DNA of 64,000 nucleotides from the NCBI RefSeq assembly GCF_007994135.1, contig NZ_VLKF01000001.1, positions 2,852,001 to 2,916,000 on the forward strand. Direction: 5' to 3'. Made by a program: the position numbers and the translations under genes. Shown one piece after another: positions 44,771-55,046 of the stretch (positions are counted from its first letter, which is position 1; every line of letters starts with the position of its first letter). Origin of the DNA: Modestobacter roseus (GTDB taxonomy: Bacteria; Actinomycetota; Actinomycetes; Mycobacteriales; Geodermatophilaceae). Under the pieces are notes generated by a model, which was not told the origin of the DNA, searched no databases, and saw only the letters and a list, made by a program, of their open reading frames with translations.

Positions 44771-46399
44771 GTGAGTGCCGCCGAACCCGGGAGCGCGGGG
44801 GAAGACCTGCCCGCCGACGTCGACCTGCACACCACTGCCGGCAAGCTCGCCGACTTCGAGCGGCGGGTGCAGGAGGCCACGCACGCCGGCTCCGAGCGCG
44901 CGGTGGCCAAGCAGCACGCGGCCGGGAAGATGACCGCCCGGGAGCGGATCGAGGCGCTGCTGGACCCGGGCTCGTTCACCGAGCTCGACGAGTTCGCCCG
45001 GCACCGCTCCACGAACTTCGGCCTGGAGGCCCGCCGCCCGATGGGCGACGGCGTGGTGACCGGCCACGGCACGGTCGACGGCCGCCCGGTCTGCGTCTTC
45101 TCCCAGGACGTGACCGTCTTCGGCGGCAGCCTCGGCGAGGTCTACGGCGAGAAGATCACCAAGGTGCTCGACCTGGCCGTGCGCACCGGCTGCCCGGTCG
45201 TCGGCATCAACGAGGGCGGCGGCGCGCGGATCCAGGAGGGCGTGGTCTCCCTCGGCCTGTACGCGGAGATCTTCCGGCGCAACGTGCACGCCTCCGGCGT
45301 CGTCCCGCAGATCTCCCTGGTGATGGGCCCGGCCGCCGGCGGGCACGTCTACTCCCCCGCGCTGACCGACTTCATCGTGATGGTCGACAAGACCAGCCAG
45401 ATGTTCATCACCGGCCCGGACGTGGTGAAGACGGTCACCGGCGAGGACGTCACCCTGGAGGAGCTCGGCGGGGCGCGCACGCACAACACCCGGTCCGGTG
45501 TCGCCCACCACCTGGCCGAGGACGACGCCGACGCGATCGACTACGTCAAGGCGCTGTTGTCCTACCTGCCCAGCAACAACCTCGACCCGCTGCCCGCCGT
45601 CGAGGTGCCCCCGGTCGACGTCGCGCTGCCCGCGGCGCTCACCGCGGAGGACCTCGAGCTGGACGGGCTCGTCCCGGACTCGGCGAACACCCCCTACGAC
45701 ATGCACACCGTGATCGAGCACGTGCTCGACGACGGCGAGTTCCTCGAGGTGCAGGCGCTGTTCGCGCCGAACATCCTCGTCGGCTTCGGCCGGGTCGAGG
45801 GCTGCCCGGTGGGCGTGGTGGCCAACCAGCCCACCCAGCTCGCCGGCACGCTGGACATCGACGCGAGTGAGAAGGCGGCGCGGTTCGTCCGCACCTGCGA
45901 CGCGTTCAACGTCCCGGTGCTCACCTTCGTCGACGTCCCCGGGTTCCTCCCCGGGACGTCGCAGGAGTGGGACGGGATCATCCGCCGCGGCGCCAAGCTG
46001 CTGTACGCCTACGCGGAGGCGACCGTGCCGCTGATCACCGTGATCACCCGCAAGGCCTACGGCGGCGCCTACGACGTGATGGCCTCCAAGCACCTCGGCG
46101 CCGACGTGAACCTCGCCTGGCCGACGGCACAGATCGCGGTGATGGGCGCCCAGGGTGCCGTCGGCATCCTCTACCGCAAGGAGCTCGCCGAGGCGGCGGA
46201 CCCCGAGGCCCGCCGTGCCGAGCTGATCACCGCGTACGAGGACACCCTGCTCAACCCCTACGTCGCCGCCGACCGCGGGTACGTCGACGCGGTGATCCCG
46301 CCGTCGCACACCCGCGTCCACGTCGTCCGGGCGCTGCGGCTGCTGGCCGGCAAGCGCCAGACCCTGCCCCCCAAGAAGCACGGGAACATCCCACTGTGA
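44771..46399 (+). CDS. accD5: Acyl-CoA carboxylase beta subunit (AccD5, propionyl/acyl-CoA carboxyltransferase)
   Basis: A 542-residue carboxyltransferase subunit. It transfers CO2 from biotin on AccA3 to acetyl- or propionyl-CoA to make malonyl- or methylmalonyl-CoA. Features: [40 protein letters not shown], the oxyanion [10 protein letters not shown] loop and [19 protein letters not shown]. Later come [21 protein letters not shown] and [17 protein letters not shown]. The C-terminus KKHGNIPL is typical. The GTG at 44771 is chosen over upstream alternatives that would overlap birA. Chain-length specificity depends on the residue equivalent to Asp422 of PccB, which I did not align. Confidence 0.95.
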   Translation: MSAAEPGSAGEDLPADVDLHTTAGKLADFERRVQEATHAGSERAVAKQHAAGKMTARERIEALLDPGSFTELDEFARHRSTNFGLEARRPMGDGVVTGHGTVDGRPVCVFSQDVTVFGGSLGEVYGEKITKVLDLAVRTGCPVVGINEGGGARIQEGVVSLGLYAEIFRRNVHASGVVPQISLVMGPAAGGHVYSPALTDFIVMVDKTSQMFITGPDVVKTVTGEDVTLEELGGARTHNTRSGVAHHLAEDDADAIDYVKALLSYLPSNNLDPLPAVEVPPVDVALPAALTAEDLELDGLVPDSANTPYDMHTVIEHVLDDGEFLEVQALFAPNILVGFGRVEGCPVGVVANQPTQLAGTLDIDASEKAARFVRTCDAFNVPVLTFVDVPGFLPGTSQEWDGIIRRGAKLLYAYAEATVPLITVITRKAYGGAYDVMASKHLGADVNLAWPTAQIAVMGAQGAVGILYRKELAEAADPEARRAELITAYEDTLLNPYVAADRGYVDAVIPPSHTRVHVVRALRLLAGKRQTLPPKKHGNIPL

Positions 46400-46516
46400 C
46401 ACCGCGATCCTCCGGACCGCACCGCCACCAGGTGCCGTCCCCGACTCCCGCCGAGCCGCTCCGTCGCTCGCTCGCGGAGACCCTCCGGGCCTCCACTCCT
46501 CACGACAGGACTTCCG

Positions 46517-46732
46517 GTGGCTGAGTCTGCTGCTCCCCTTCTGCGTGTCGTGCGCGGCAACCCCTCCGACGAGGAGCTCGCCGCACTGACCGTCGTGGTC
46601 GCGGCGCTGTCCAGGCCCCGGCCCCGCCGTCGGGCGACCCCGGTCGGCGCCTGGGGCTCCCCGGCCGCGCTGCACCGACCGCCACTGCGTCCCGGCCATG
46701 GTGGCTGGCTCGCCGCGGGGCGGCCGGCATGA
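46517..46732 (+). CDS. accE5: Acyl-CoA carboxylase epsilon subunit (AccE5-like)
   Basis: A 71-residue protein. The N-terminus LLRVVRGNPSDEELAALTVV is the conserved signature of actinobacterial acyl-CoA carboxylase epsilon subunits, which bind the alpha and beta subunits and raise activity. The rest is Arg/Pro/Gly-rich and poorly conserved. The GTG at 46517 lies after accD5 with a 117-base gap. The stop overlaps the maf start as ATGA. Position accD5-accE5-maf is as in M. tuberculosis Rv3280-3282. Confidence 0.9.
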   Translation: MAESAAPLLRVVRGNPSDEELAALTVVVAALSRPRPRRRATPVGAWGSPAALHRPPLRPGHGGWLAAGRPA

Positions 46733-47331
46733 CCCGCCGTCTGGTGCTGGCGTCCCAGTCGCCGGCCCGGCTGCAGCTGATGCGCCAGGCCGGGCTGAAC
46801 CCGCAGGTGGTGGTCAGCGGCTTCGACGAGGACTCGGTGACCGCCCCCCGGGTCGGCGAGCTGGTGGCGCTGCTCGCGTCGGCCAAGGCCTCGGCGGTCG
46901 CCCGCCAGGAGACCGACGCCCTCGTCGTCGCCGCGGACTCGCTGCTGGAGTTCGGCGGCAAGCCGCTGGGCAAGCCGGTCGACGCCGCCGACGCCCGGCT
47001 GCGGTGGCAGCGGATGAGCGGCCGCAGCGGCGTGCTGCACACCGGGCAGGCGGTGTTCGACGTCCGCGAGGGCCGGATCGCCCAGCGCGACGTCGGTGTC
47101 TCCTCGACCGTCGTCCACTTCGCCGAGCCCACCGACGCCGAGGTCGACGCCTACCTGGCCACCGGTGAGCCGCTGGCCGTCGCCGGCGCCTTCACCCTCG
47201 ACGGGCTCGGTGCTGCGTTCGTCCGCCGCGTCGAGGGTGACCCGTCGGCGGTCATCGGCCTGTCGCTGGCGCTGCTGCGCACGCAGCTGGCGACGCTCGG
47301 CGTGCCGATCACCGATCTCTGGCAGCGCTGA
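46729..47331 (+). CDS. maf: Maf-type nucleotide pyrophosphatase
   Basis: A 200-residue Maf/YhdE/YceF nucleoside triphosphate pyrophosphatase, which removes modified or non-canonical dNTPs and UTP/CTP-like nucleotides. Motifs: [19 protein letters not shown], then [16 protein letters not shown] and [13 protein letters not shown], then [12 protein letters not shown]. Its start overlaps accE5 (ATGA). It lies within the acyl-CoA carboxylase gene set, a conserved actinobacterial arrangement without a known functional link. Confidence 0.93.
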   Translation: MTRRLVLASQSPARLQLMRQAGLNPQVVVSGFDEDSVTAPRVGELVALLASAKASAVARQETDALVVAADSLLEFGGKPLGKPVDAADARLRWQRMSGRSGVLHTGQAVFDVREGRIAQRDVGVSSTVVHFAEPTDAEVDAYLATGEPLAVAGAFTLDGLGAAFVRRVEGDPSAVIGLSLALLRTQLATLGVPITDLWQR

Positions 47332-47368
47332 CCCACCCGCTCCACCCGCCTCTCGAGGGAGAACTGAC

Positions 47369-49123
47369 GTGCAGAAGGTCCTGATCGCCAACCGCGGCGA
47401 GATCGCGGTGCGGGTGGCGCGCGCCTGCCGGGACGCCGGGCTCACCAGCGTCGCCGTCTACGCCGAGCCCGACCGCGAGGCCCTGCACGTGCGCACCGCC
47501 GACGAGGCCTTCGCCCTCGGGGGCACCACCCCCGGAGACTCCTACCTGGTGGTCGACAAGATCATCGACGCCGCCCGCCGGTCGGGTGCCGACGCCGTCC
47601 ACCCCGGGTACGGCTTCCTCTCCGAGAACGCCGGGTTCGCCCAGGCCGTCCTCGACGCCGGGCTCACCTGGATCGGCCCGTCCCCGCAGGCGATCGTCGA
47701 CCTCGGCGACAAGGTCGCCGCCCGGCACATCGCCACCCGGGCCGGCGCGCCGCTGGTCCCCGGCACGAAGGACCCGGTCGCCGACGCCGACGAGGTGGTC
47801 GCCTTCGCCCGCGAACACGGGCTGCCGGTGGCGATCAAGGCGGCGTTCGGCGGCGGGGGCCGGGGGTTGAAGGTCGCCCGCACGCTGGAGGAGATCCCCG
47901 AGCTGTTCGACTCCGCCGTCCGGGAGGCGGTCTCCGCCTTCGGCCGCGGCGAGTGCTTCGTCGAGCGGTTCCTGGACCAGCCGCGGCACGTCGAGGCGCA
48001 GGTGCTGGCCGACACCCACGGCAACGTCGTCGTCGTCGGCACCCGGGACTGCTCACTGCAGCGGCGCAACCAGAAGCTGGTCGAGGAAGCCCCCGCCCCG
48101 TTCCTGACCGACGAGCAGCGCGCGCGGATCCACTCCTCGGCCAAGGCGATCTGCCGGGAGGCGGGCTACCACGGCGCCGGCACCGTCGAGTACCTGGTGG
48201 GCACCGACGGGTCGATCAGCTTCCTCGAGGTCAACACCCGCCTGCAGGTCGAGCACCCGGTCACCGAGGAGACCTCCGGCATCGACCTGGTGCGCCAGCA
48301 GTTCCGGATCGCCGAGGGCCTGCCGCTGGAGATCACCGAGGACCCCACCCCGCGCGGGCACAGCATCGAGTTCCGGATCAACGCCGAGGACGCCGGCCGC
48401 AACTTCATGCCAGCCCCCGGCCCGGTCACCCGGCTGGAGGTCCCGCAGGGCCCCGGCGTGCGCTGGGACTCCGGCGTCGAGGCCGGCGGCGAGGTGGCCG
48501 GTGCGTTCGACTCGATGCTGGCCAAGCTGATCGTCACCGGCTCCACCCGCGCCGAGGCCCTGCAGCGGGCCCGCCGCGCGCTGGACGAACTGGTCGTCGA
48601 GGGCATGCCGACCGTCGTCCCGTTCCACCGGGCCGTCGTCCGGGACGAGGCGTTCACCAGCGAGCCGTTCCGGGTGCACACCCGCTGGATCGAGACCGGC
48701 TGGGACAACCAGGTGCCGCCGCACGGTCCGGCCGCGGAGACCGAGGAGGCCGGACCGCGGCAGACCGTCGTCGTCGAGGTCGGCGGCCGCCGGCTGGAGG
48801 TGTCGCTGCCCGCTGGGCTGACCGCAGGTGGGCCGGCCCCGGCTGCCGGTGGGGCCCGGCCCCGCCGGCGGAGCGGCAGCGGGGCATCCGCCGCATCGGG
48901 CGACGCACTCACCGCACCGATGCAGGGCACCATCGTCAAGGTGGCGGTGTCCGACGGCGACACCGTCGCCGCCGGCGACCTGGTGGTCGTGCTCGAGGCG
49001 ATGAAGATGGAGCAGCCGATCGTGGCGCACAAGGCCGGCACCGTCTCCGGGCTGGCCGCGGAGGTCGGCGCCGCCGTCACCAGCGGCGCCGTCCTCTGCT
49101 CGATCGCCGACGCTGCGGACTAG
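47369..49123 (+). CDS. accA3: Acyl-CoA carboxylase alpha subunit (AccA3, biotin carboxylase + BCCP)
   Basis: A 584-residue protein with biotin carboxylase (about 1-445) and biotin carboxyl carrier (about 510-584) domains. Features: [20 protein letters not shown]-grasp [28 protein letters not shown] and [15 protein letters not shown] linker rich in Gly/Ala/Arg (about 490-510) leads to the BCCP biotin site EAMKMEQP (biotinylated Lys in AMKM). It carboxylates biotin and passes CO2 to AccD5. GAGGGAG lies upstream of the GTG at 47369. It follows maf after 37 bases; the usual sseA gene between them in mycobacteria is absent. Confidence 0.95.
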   Translation: MQKVLIANRGEIAVRVARACRDAGLTSVAVYAEPDREALHVRTADEAFALGGTTPGDSYLVVDKIIDAARRSGADAVHPGYGFLSENAGFAQAVLDAGLTWIGPSPQAIVDLGDKVAARHIATRAGAPLVPGTKDPVADADEVVAFAREHGLPVAIKAAFGGGGRGLKVARTLEEIPELFDSAVREAVSAFGRGECFVERFLDQPRHVEAQVLADTHGNVVVVGTRDCSLQRRNQKLVEEAPAPFLTDEQRARIHSSAKAICREAGYHGAGTVEYLVGTDGSISFLEVNTRLQVEHPVTEETSGIDLVRQQFRIAEGLPLEITEDPTPRGHSIEFRINAEDAGRNFMPAPGPVTRLEVPQGPGVRWDSGVEAGGEVAGAFDSMLAKLIVTGSTRAEALQRARRALDELVVEGMPTVVPFHRAVVRDEAFTSEPFRVHTRWIETGWDNQVPPHGPAAETEEAGPRQTVVVEVGGRRLEVSLPAGLTAGGPAPAAGGARPRRRSGSGASAASGDALTAPMQGTIVKVAVSDGDTVAAGDLVVVLEAMKMEQPIVAHKAGTVSGLAAEVGAAVTSGAVLCSIADAAD

Positions 49124-49178
49124 CACCGACGACGGGAGCCCGCTCCCCGGATGACCGGGTTCCGTCGCACGGCACGGA

Positions 49179-52100
49179 TCACGCGGGCCGCTGCGGCGCG
49201 AACGTGTGGTTCCGGGTGAACCGGATGCCGGTGGACGGCGAACGCGAGATCGTCCCGTGCTCGAACAGCTGCTGGCACTGGTCCGGGGTGACACAGGTTG
49301 CCGCCGACACCGGGTACCCCAACCAGCCGCCCTCCCAGCCCTGGGAGGCCCACGCCGCCAGGAACGGCGGGGAGACCGCCCAGGCACCGGTCGACGGGGA
49401 CCAGTAGATGGCGCCGCCGGCGAAAGCCTGCCAGCACCCGCCACCCCGGAGACCGCAGACCGGGTCCGCCGCCGGGTGGCCGAGTGGCCCGGCTTCCGAA
49501 CGCGAGGCGAACCAGCGGTCGCGCAGTGGCCCCGACACGACCCGCGGCAGGGCGCCCGCCGGGCCGATGAGCGTCCCCCCCTCGAAGTGCTGGTAACAGC
49601 CCCCGCCGGCGAGACCGCAGCCCATGCCGCTCACCGGGTACCCCAGCAGCCCGAACTCCCAGCCCCAGCGGGCCCAGGGGGTGCTCATCGGTTCCGTGAC
49701 CGCGTGGGCCCCGGTACGGGGCGACCAGTACAAGGCTCCGCCCTGGAAGCGCTGCAGGCACCCACCGTTGCGCAGCCCGCAGGTAGCGCCGGACGTCGGG
49801 TAGCGCAGCCGGCCGGCCTCCGAGCCGCTCGCGAACCACCCGTCGCGGAGCGCTCCCGAGACGGGCCAGGCGCCACTGCTGGGGCTCCACATCACCGTTC
49901 CACCCTGGAAGTGCTGGAAGCAACCGCCATCGCCCGGCTGGCAACCCATGTCGGTCACCGGGTAACCGAGCGGACCGGACTCCCAGCCCTGCCGGGCCCA
50001 CCCGGCCGCCACCGGGTCCAGGACGGGGAACACCCCGCTGGCAGGGGAGGAGTAGAGGGAGCCGCCGTCGAAGCGCTGGAGGCAACCACCGGCACGCAGG
50101 CCACAGACCTGTTCCCCGACCGGGAAGCCGAGGTCCCCGAACTCGGCGTCGCGGTCGTACCACGCGGACTCCAGCTTCCCTGTGACGGCCCAGGCGCCGC
50201 GGCGGCCTGCGACGACCGTGCCCCCCTCGAACTCCTGGACGCAGGTCCCGTCCGATGCCTGGCAGTCCGGCGGGGTCACCGGGTACCCGAGTGGCCCGAA
50301 CTCCCAGCCCTGCTGGGCCCACCGCGAGGCGATGCCGCCGCTGACCGGGTGGGCGCCGGTGTCCGGGGACCAGTAGACGGTCCCGCGCGCGTACGGCCGC
50401 AGGCACCCGCCGTCCCGCAGTCCGCACACCTCAGCCCCTCGCGGCGGACCCAGCGGGCCGGCGTCCCCCCCGGTCTGCTCGTGCAGGAGCGTGATCGGGT
50501 TCCGCGCGACGGGTGTCACGGCCGCGGTGGCGACGCCGTCCGGGCCGGTGCCGGCGATGTTCACGGCGCGGACCCTGAAGGTGTACGCGACACCGTTGGT
50601 CAGGCCCTCGACCAGGAGGGTGGTGGCCGAGGTGGAGGACTCCAGGTGCGGGAGCTGCGGTGACCGGATGAGGTACCGCTCGACCGGCCCCCCGGTGGCC
50701 GGCGCCGTCCAGGACACCGTGGCGCTGCCGTCGTGCGCCACGGCGGTCACCGCGGTGGGCACTCCGGGGACCGCGATGGGGGTGACCGGTGAGCTGGCCA
50801 CGCTCGCCGGGCTCGTGCCGAGGTCGTTGGTCGCGGTCACCGTGAAGGTGTAGGCGGTGCCGTTGTCCAGGCCGGGCACCACCACGTTGGTCGCTCCGGT
50901 GGTCGTCACGGTCGCACCGCCGGGGGCAGCGGTGACCGCGTACCCCGTGACGGCGCTCCCGTTGGGCAGCGCCGGGGTCCACCACACGGTCGCCCGGCCC
51001 GTGCCCGCTTGGGCCGAGACGCCCGTCGGCGCGGACGGCCGGGTACGGAGGAGGTCGACGGTGGTCGCCGGCCCGACCTGGTCCCATGCATCGATCGCGG
51101 ACACCTCGTAGGTACGGGTCACGTGCGCCGGTGGCACGTCCAACGCGACACCGGAGCTGCGCGGCGTGGCCACGGTGCCACCATCGACCCGCACCCGGTA
51201 CCTGTACCCGTCGCCCAACGCGGTCCAGGTCAGCCGGGCGTGGTCTCCCTCGATGCGCGCGGTGAGACCGGTGACGGCACGCGGCGCCGCGGGTTGGCCT
51301 GCCCCCGTGCTCACCGGCTCCGAGAGGACGGACGTCCGACCGAGGCCGTCCACGCCCCGCAGCTGCCAGCGCACCGGGCCGGTGGGCATGGCTCCGATCC
51401 GGAGCGACTGGAGCGTTGCGGAGCCGGTGAGTGCCAGCGGGAAGCTGCCGATGGTGACGCCGTCGCGGATCAGCGAGTACTCGGCTGCGGGCATGCCGGC
51501 GACGGATACCTGGAGATCCAGGAAGGCGTCGGCGCTGCTGCCCCGGAGCGCCGCGCTGTGTACGACCGGGGCGCCAGGCGCCTCCGCCCCGACGGTGGCG
51601 AGGGACGGCTGGGACCGCGCTCCACCGTCGGGCTGGACGTCGACCGCGACCTGTGTCCCGTCCACGAGGCCCGCGACGTGCGCCCCCGTGCCGCCGACCT
51701 GCGCAGCCACCACCCCGTCGACCCGGACCGTGTAGGCGGTCGCCCCCGGGACGGCGGCCCAGGTCACGTCGACCGCCTGCGACGAAGGCGTCACCGTCGG
51801 GGCTGCGCCGGTCCGGTCGGCGGCGGCGAAGGCCGCGGGGACGTCCAGTCGCCCGGCTCCGTACGCGCGGTCCCAGGTGCTCCCCGCAGAGGCCCCCGCC
51901 TGCAGCGCGGCCTGCACCCGTGCCGGGCTGATGCCGGGATGGGCAGCACGCAGCAGGGCCGCCGTCCCGGCGATGGCCGGGGCGGAGAAGGAGGTGCCGT
52001 CCCGGTGCCCGGACTGCTGGGCAGGGAGGGCGACGAACACGCCCTCCCCCACGGTGGACAGGTCCACCTGCCAGCCGTGCACCGCCCAGGGAGCCGGCAC

Positions 52101-52907
52101 CCCCTGCGCCGTGGTCGCGGAGACGGCGATCACCCCGTTCAGCGCCGCCGGGTAGGGGATCGGGGCACCGCTCGCCGCGTCGTTGCCCGCCGCGGCGACC
52201 ACCGATACGCCGTGGTCCAGGGCGTACTGCACGGCAGCCGCCGTCACGTCGGAGTAGTCGGGCCCGGCGAAGGACATGTTGATGACGTCCGCCCCCTGGT
52301 CGGTCGCCCAGAGGATCCCTCGGGCGACGGCCGCGGAACTGCAGCCGTCCACGCCGCAGACCTGGACCGGCATGATCCCGGCCTCGGGTGCCATGCCGGC
52401 GCTCGCAAGACCGTTGTCCGCCCGGGCCGCCACCACGCTCGCCACCGCAGTGCCGTGGTAGCCGGTGCCGCCCACGGCGAACGACTTCCCCGGCGTCTCC
52501 GCACCGCTGAAATCCATGTGGGTGAGCGCGCTGACGTCGTCGAGCACCGCAACCACCTGCCCGGCTCCCCGGGTCCGGGGCCAGACCGAGCGCACGTCGC
52601 TGACGGCGCCCGGGTCGTCGGCCTCCCAGGCCGGGTCCGGGGTCCCGGCCGTCCGGTAGGTCACCTGCGGGCTGGCCGCCACGACCCCGGGGTCCGCGGT
52701 GAGCCGGTCCGCGGTCGCCTCCGCACCGGGCGCCGACACGACCAACGTCTCGACGACGTACTCCCCATCGACGATCCTCAACACGTCGACGGTCGTCTGC
52801 TCCTCGGCGGCCGCGGCCCCCGGGACGGCGACGCAGAAGAGGATCGCGCCGACGGAGGCCGTCAGCGCGCGGGCGAGCCGGCCACGGGCAGGACGATGCA
52901 CGGCCAC
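49179..52907 (-). CDS. Secreted subtilisin-like serine protease (S8) with Fn3 domains and 8 LGFP repeats
   Basis: The protein has 1242 residues. A signal peptide covers about 1-34, followed by a short prodomain-like region (36-95) and the S8 catalytic domain (105-365). The triad is complete: D123 in VVAVLDDVS, H151 in YHGTAVAS, S306 in GTSFSAP, plus oxyanion N242 in AAGND. The Asp motif reads LDDV instead of DTG. Several Fn3-like domains fill about 370-795; the last two are clear. About eight LGFP repeats (800-1242) mostly carry a cysteine pair, often as CGL-x-x-GGC. They alternate between two types. It probably binds the cell wall through LGFP and processes surface proteins. The GTG at 52907 follows GAGGT. 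Confidence 0.88.
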   Translation of the reverse strand: MAVHRPARGRLARALTASVGAILFCVAVPGAAAAEEQTTVDVLRIVDGEYVVETLVVSAPGAEATADRLTADPGVVAASPQVTYRTAGTPDPAWEADDPGAVSDVRSVWPRTRGAGQVVAVLDDVSALTHMDFSGAETPGKSFAVGGTGYHGTAVASVVAARADNGLASAGMAPEAGIMPVQVCGVDGCSSAAVARGILWATDQGADVINMSFAGPDYSDVTAAAVQYALDHGVSVVAAAGNDAASGAPIPYPAALNGVIAVSATTAQGVPAPWAVHGWQVDLSTVGEGVFVALPAQQSGHRDGTSFSAPAIAGTAALLRAAHPGISPARVQAALQAGASAGSTWDRAYGAGRLDVPAAFAAADRTGAAPTVTPSSQAVDVTWAAVPGATAYTVRVDGVVAAQVGGTGAHVAGLVDGTQVAVDVQPDGGARSQPSLATVGAEAPGAPVVHSAALRGSSADAFLDLQVSVAGMPAAEYSLIRDGVTIGSFPLALTGSATLQSLRIGAMPTGPVRWQLRGVDGLGRTSVLSEPVSTGAGQPAAPRAVTGLTARIEGDHARLTWTALGDGYRYRVRVDGGTVATPRSSGVALDVPPAHVTRTYEVSAIDAWDQVGPATTVDLLRTRPSAPTGVSAQAGTGRATVWWTPALPNGSAVTGYAVTAAPGGATVTTTGATNVVVPGLDNGTAYTFTVTATNDLGTSPASVASSPVTPIAVPGVPTAVTAVAHDGSATVSWTAPATGGPVERYLIRSPQLPHLESSTSATTLLVEGLTNGVAYTFRVRAVNIAGTGPDGVATAAVTPVARNPITLLHEQTGGDAGPLGPPRGAEVCGLRDGGCLRPYARGTVYWSPDTGAHPVSGGIASRWAQQGWEFGPLGYPVTPPDCQASDGTCVQEFEGGTVVAGRRGAWAVTGKLESAWYDRDAEFGDLGFPVGEQVCGLRAGGCLQRFDGGSLYSSPASGVFPVLDPVAAGWARQGWESGPLGYPVTDMGCQPGDGGCFQHFQGGTVMWSPSSGAWPVSGALRDGWFASGSEAGRLRYPTSGATCGLRNGGCLQRFQGGALYWSPRTGAHAVTEPMSTPWARWGWEFGLLGYPVSGMGCGLAGGGCYQHFEGGTLIGPAGALPRVVSGPLRDRWFASRSEAGPLGHPAADPVCGLRGGGCWQAFAGGAIYWSPSTGAWAVSPPFLAAWASQGWEGGWLGYPVSAATCVTPDQCQQLFEHGTISRSPSTGIRFTRNHTFAPQRPA

Positions 52908-53214
52908 CTCATCGGCAGGCCGCCGCGCGATCGGGACTCACCCGCTCGTCTGCCCGCCGACCCGTCGGGCCCGCTCTGAAGGACCCGGACCACGCGGCAG
53001 TGCGGGTCACTACGTCGTCACACAGCCGGAGACGGAGCCGTCGTCCCCCGAGGTGCAGGCGTCGATCCGGACGCCGGCAGAGACCGGGCCGTCATCACTG
53101 CCGGGCCCGGACCGGTATGGCACCCGAGGGTCCGCGATCCACCGGCGGACCGTCGACGCAGAACCCGTCGGCTGGCCGAGCCACCGGACTGGCGCTGTGT
53201 CCCGGTGCCGCCAC
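52908..53214. promoter_or_regulatory. Intergenic region upstream of the subtilase-LGFP gene
   Basis: These 307 bases lie between two same-strand LGFP genes and presumably carry the subtilase promoter. I see no gene, no clear -35/-10 pair and no strong hairpin. Confidence 0.3.
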
Positions 53215-54993
53215 TCACCGGTACGAGACCTGCACGGAGCAGGGCTGCTGTGGGTCCCGGCAGCCGACGTACGCCGAACCGTTCACGAACCGGGCGTAGA
53301 CCAGGTTGGGCTCCACGAGGGTGCTGTCGGCCGTCGGGTAACCCAGCCCGTCCTGCGCGCCGTAGTCCTGCCAGACCCGCCACACCTGCGGGTCCAGGAC
53401 CCATCCCCGGGTCTCCTGCGACCAGGCGATGCGGTCCCCGCTGGCGAACTCCTGCGTGCACCCGTCGGCGAGCAGCCCGCAGTAGGGGTCACTGACCGGG
53501 TAGCCCAGCGGACCCCGCTCCCAACCCGAGGCGGCCCAGCGGTCACGGATGCCGGCCGGCACGAGGTGGATACGACCGTCGGGCACCTGGTAGAGGGAGC
53601 CGGCCTCGAACACCTGGTGGCAGCCACCACCGATCAGCCCGCACGCTCCGTCCGTGAGCGGGTAGCCCAGCCGGTAGCTGTTCTCCCAGCCACGACGCGC
53701 CCACTCCGCCCGCATGGCGCCGGTCACGGAGTGGGCGCCCGTTACCGGGGACGAGTAGATCGACCCCGCCTGGAAGTGCTGGAAGCACCCGCCCGCGCGC
53801 AGGCCACACGTGGCCGCGCTCGTCGGGTACCCCAAGGAGCCCCTCTCGGAGCCGCTGGCGAACCAGCGGTCCCGCACCGCCCCGGACACGGCCCACGCGC
53901 CGGTACCCGGGCGGTACACGACCGAGCCGCCTTGGAAGTGCTGATAGCAGCCACCGTCCACCAGGCCGCAGGTGGTGTCGGTGACCGGGTAGCCCAACGC
54001 GCCCTGCTCCCAGCCCTGCCTGGCCCAGCCCTCACCGGCCGGGCCGGTCACCGCACGCGCCCCGCTCGCCGGCGACCAGTACACCGCGCCAGTCTGGAAA
54101 CGCTGGAAGCAGCCACCAGCCCGCAGCCCGCAGACCGGCGCCGACGTCGGGTACCCCAGCGCGCCCCCCTCGGACCCGCTGCGGAACCACGCATCCCGCA
54201 GCGCCCCGCTCAACGCCCACGACCCACCGGTCCGGCTGTACATCACCGTGCCGCCCTGGAAGTGCTGGTAGCAGCCACCGTCCCGCAGGCCGCACACCGT
54301 GTCCGTCACCGGGTAACCCAGCGCCCCCCGCTCCCACCCCTGACGCGCCCAGGCATCGGACGCGGGGCTCAGCACGGCACGCGCGCCTGTGGCCGGTGAG
54401 GAGTACAACGTCCCCTTGACGAAACGCTGGAGGCAACCACCACCGGGCAACCCGCACACCGGAGCCCCCGTCGGGTACCCCAGCAACCCACCCTCCGAGC
54501 CGGTCCGGAACCAGCCGTCCCGCAGCACCCCGGCGACTGCCCACGCTCCCGTCGCCGGGCTGGACATCACCGTCCCGCCCTGGAAGTGCTGGTAGCACCC
54601 ACCGTCGACCAGACCGCACTCGGTGCCGGTCACCGGATAACCCAGCGGACCCCCTTCCCAGCCCTGGGCCGCCCACCGCCCGAGCACCGCCCCGCTGACC
54701 GCATGCGCCCCCGTGCCGGCGGTCCAGTAGATCGAGCCGCCGACGAAGGTCCGGTAACAACCACCCCCGCGCAGCCCGCATCGCTCCCCCGACGTCGCCG
54801 CGCCCAGTCGCCCCGCGCTCCCCCCGAGAGCGTCGTACGCACGCGTGATCGGGCTGTCAGAGCCCGAGGCACCCGCCGCGCCCGGCACGACGACGGACAC
54901 CCGCTCCTCCGCCGACGCGTGACCCGGGGGAACGGCGCCGCTGAGCAGGACGCCGAGGGAGGCAGCCAGGGAGATGAGCAACCGGAGTCGCAT
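53215..54993 (-). CDS. Secreted LGFP-repeat protein without enzyme domain (about 10 repeats)
   Basis: A 592-residue protein made of a signal peptide (about 1-27), a short N-terminal segment and about ten LGFP repeats; no catalytic domain is seen. Repeats 2-7 alternate strictly: type A has (A/R)QGWE-x-GxLGYPVT and GGCYQHFQGG, type B has GSE-x-GxLGYPT and GGC(L/F)Q-x-F. Almost every repeat has the CGL-x-x-GGC cysteine pair. The last repeat is degenerate. The ATG at 54993 is chosen; a GTG at 55005 is in frame. I infer a wall-bound structural or adhesive protein; it lies between two LGFP proteases with similar arrays. Confidence 0.8.
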   Translation of the reverse strand: MRLRLLISLAASLGVLLSGAVPPGHASAEERVSVVVPGAAGASGSDSPITRAYDALGGSAGRLGAATSGERCGLRGGGCYRTFVGGSIYWTAGTGAHAVSGAVLGRWAAQGWEGGPLGYPVTGTECGLVDGGCYQHFQGGTVMSSPATGAWAVAGVLRDGWFRTGSEGGLLGYPTGAPVCGLPGGGCLQRFVKGTLYSSPATGARAVLSPASDAWARQGWERGALGYPVTDTVCGLRDGGCYQHFQGGTVMYSRTGGSWALSGALRDAWFRSGSEGGALGYPTSAPVCGLRAGGCFQRFQTGAVYWSPASGARAVTGPAGEGWARQGWEQGALGYPVTDTTCGLVDGGCYQHFQGGSVVYRPGTGAWAVSGAVRDRWFASGSERGSLGYPTSAATCGLRAGGCFQHFQAGSIYSSPVTGAHSVTGAMRAEWARRGWENSYRLGYPLTDGACGLIGGGCHQVFEAGSLYQVPDGRIHLVPAGIRDRWAASGWERGPLGYPVSDPYCGLLADGCTQEFASGDRIAWSQETRGWVLDPQVWRVWQDYGAQDGLGYPTADSTLVEPNLVYARFVNGSAYVGCRDPQQPCSVQVSYR

Positions 54994-55046
54994 TCGACGG
55001 GGCACGGCACATGCATCGGCAGCCCTCACGTGAACTCCACCGGAGC

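Noticed and set aside
44762-46699. 645-codon open frame opposite accD5
   Set aside because: Antisense shadow of the well-conserved accD5 gene; composition is His/Val/Gly/Arg-biased without motifs.
46729-47331. Possible missing gene (sseA) between maf and accA3 as a deletion scar
   Set aside because: Only 37 bases separate the genes and no remnant is seen; the absence is likely normal for this lineage.
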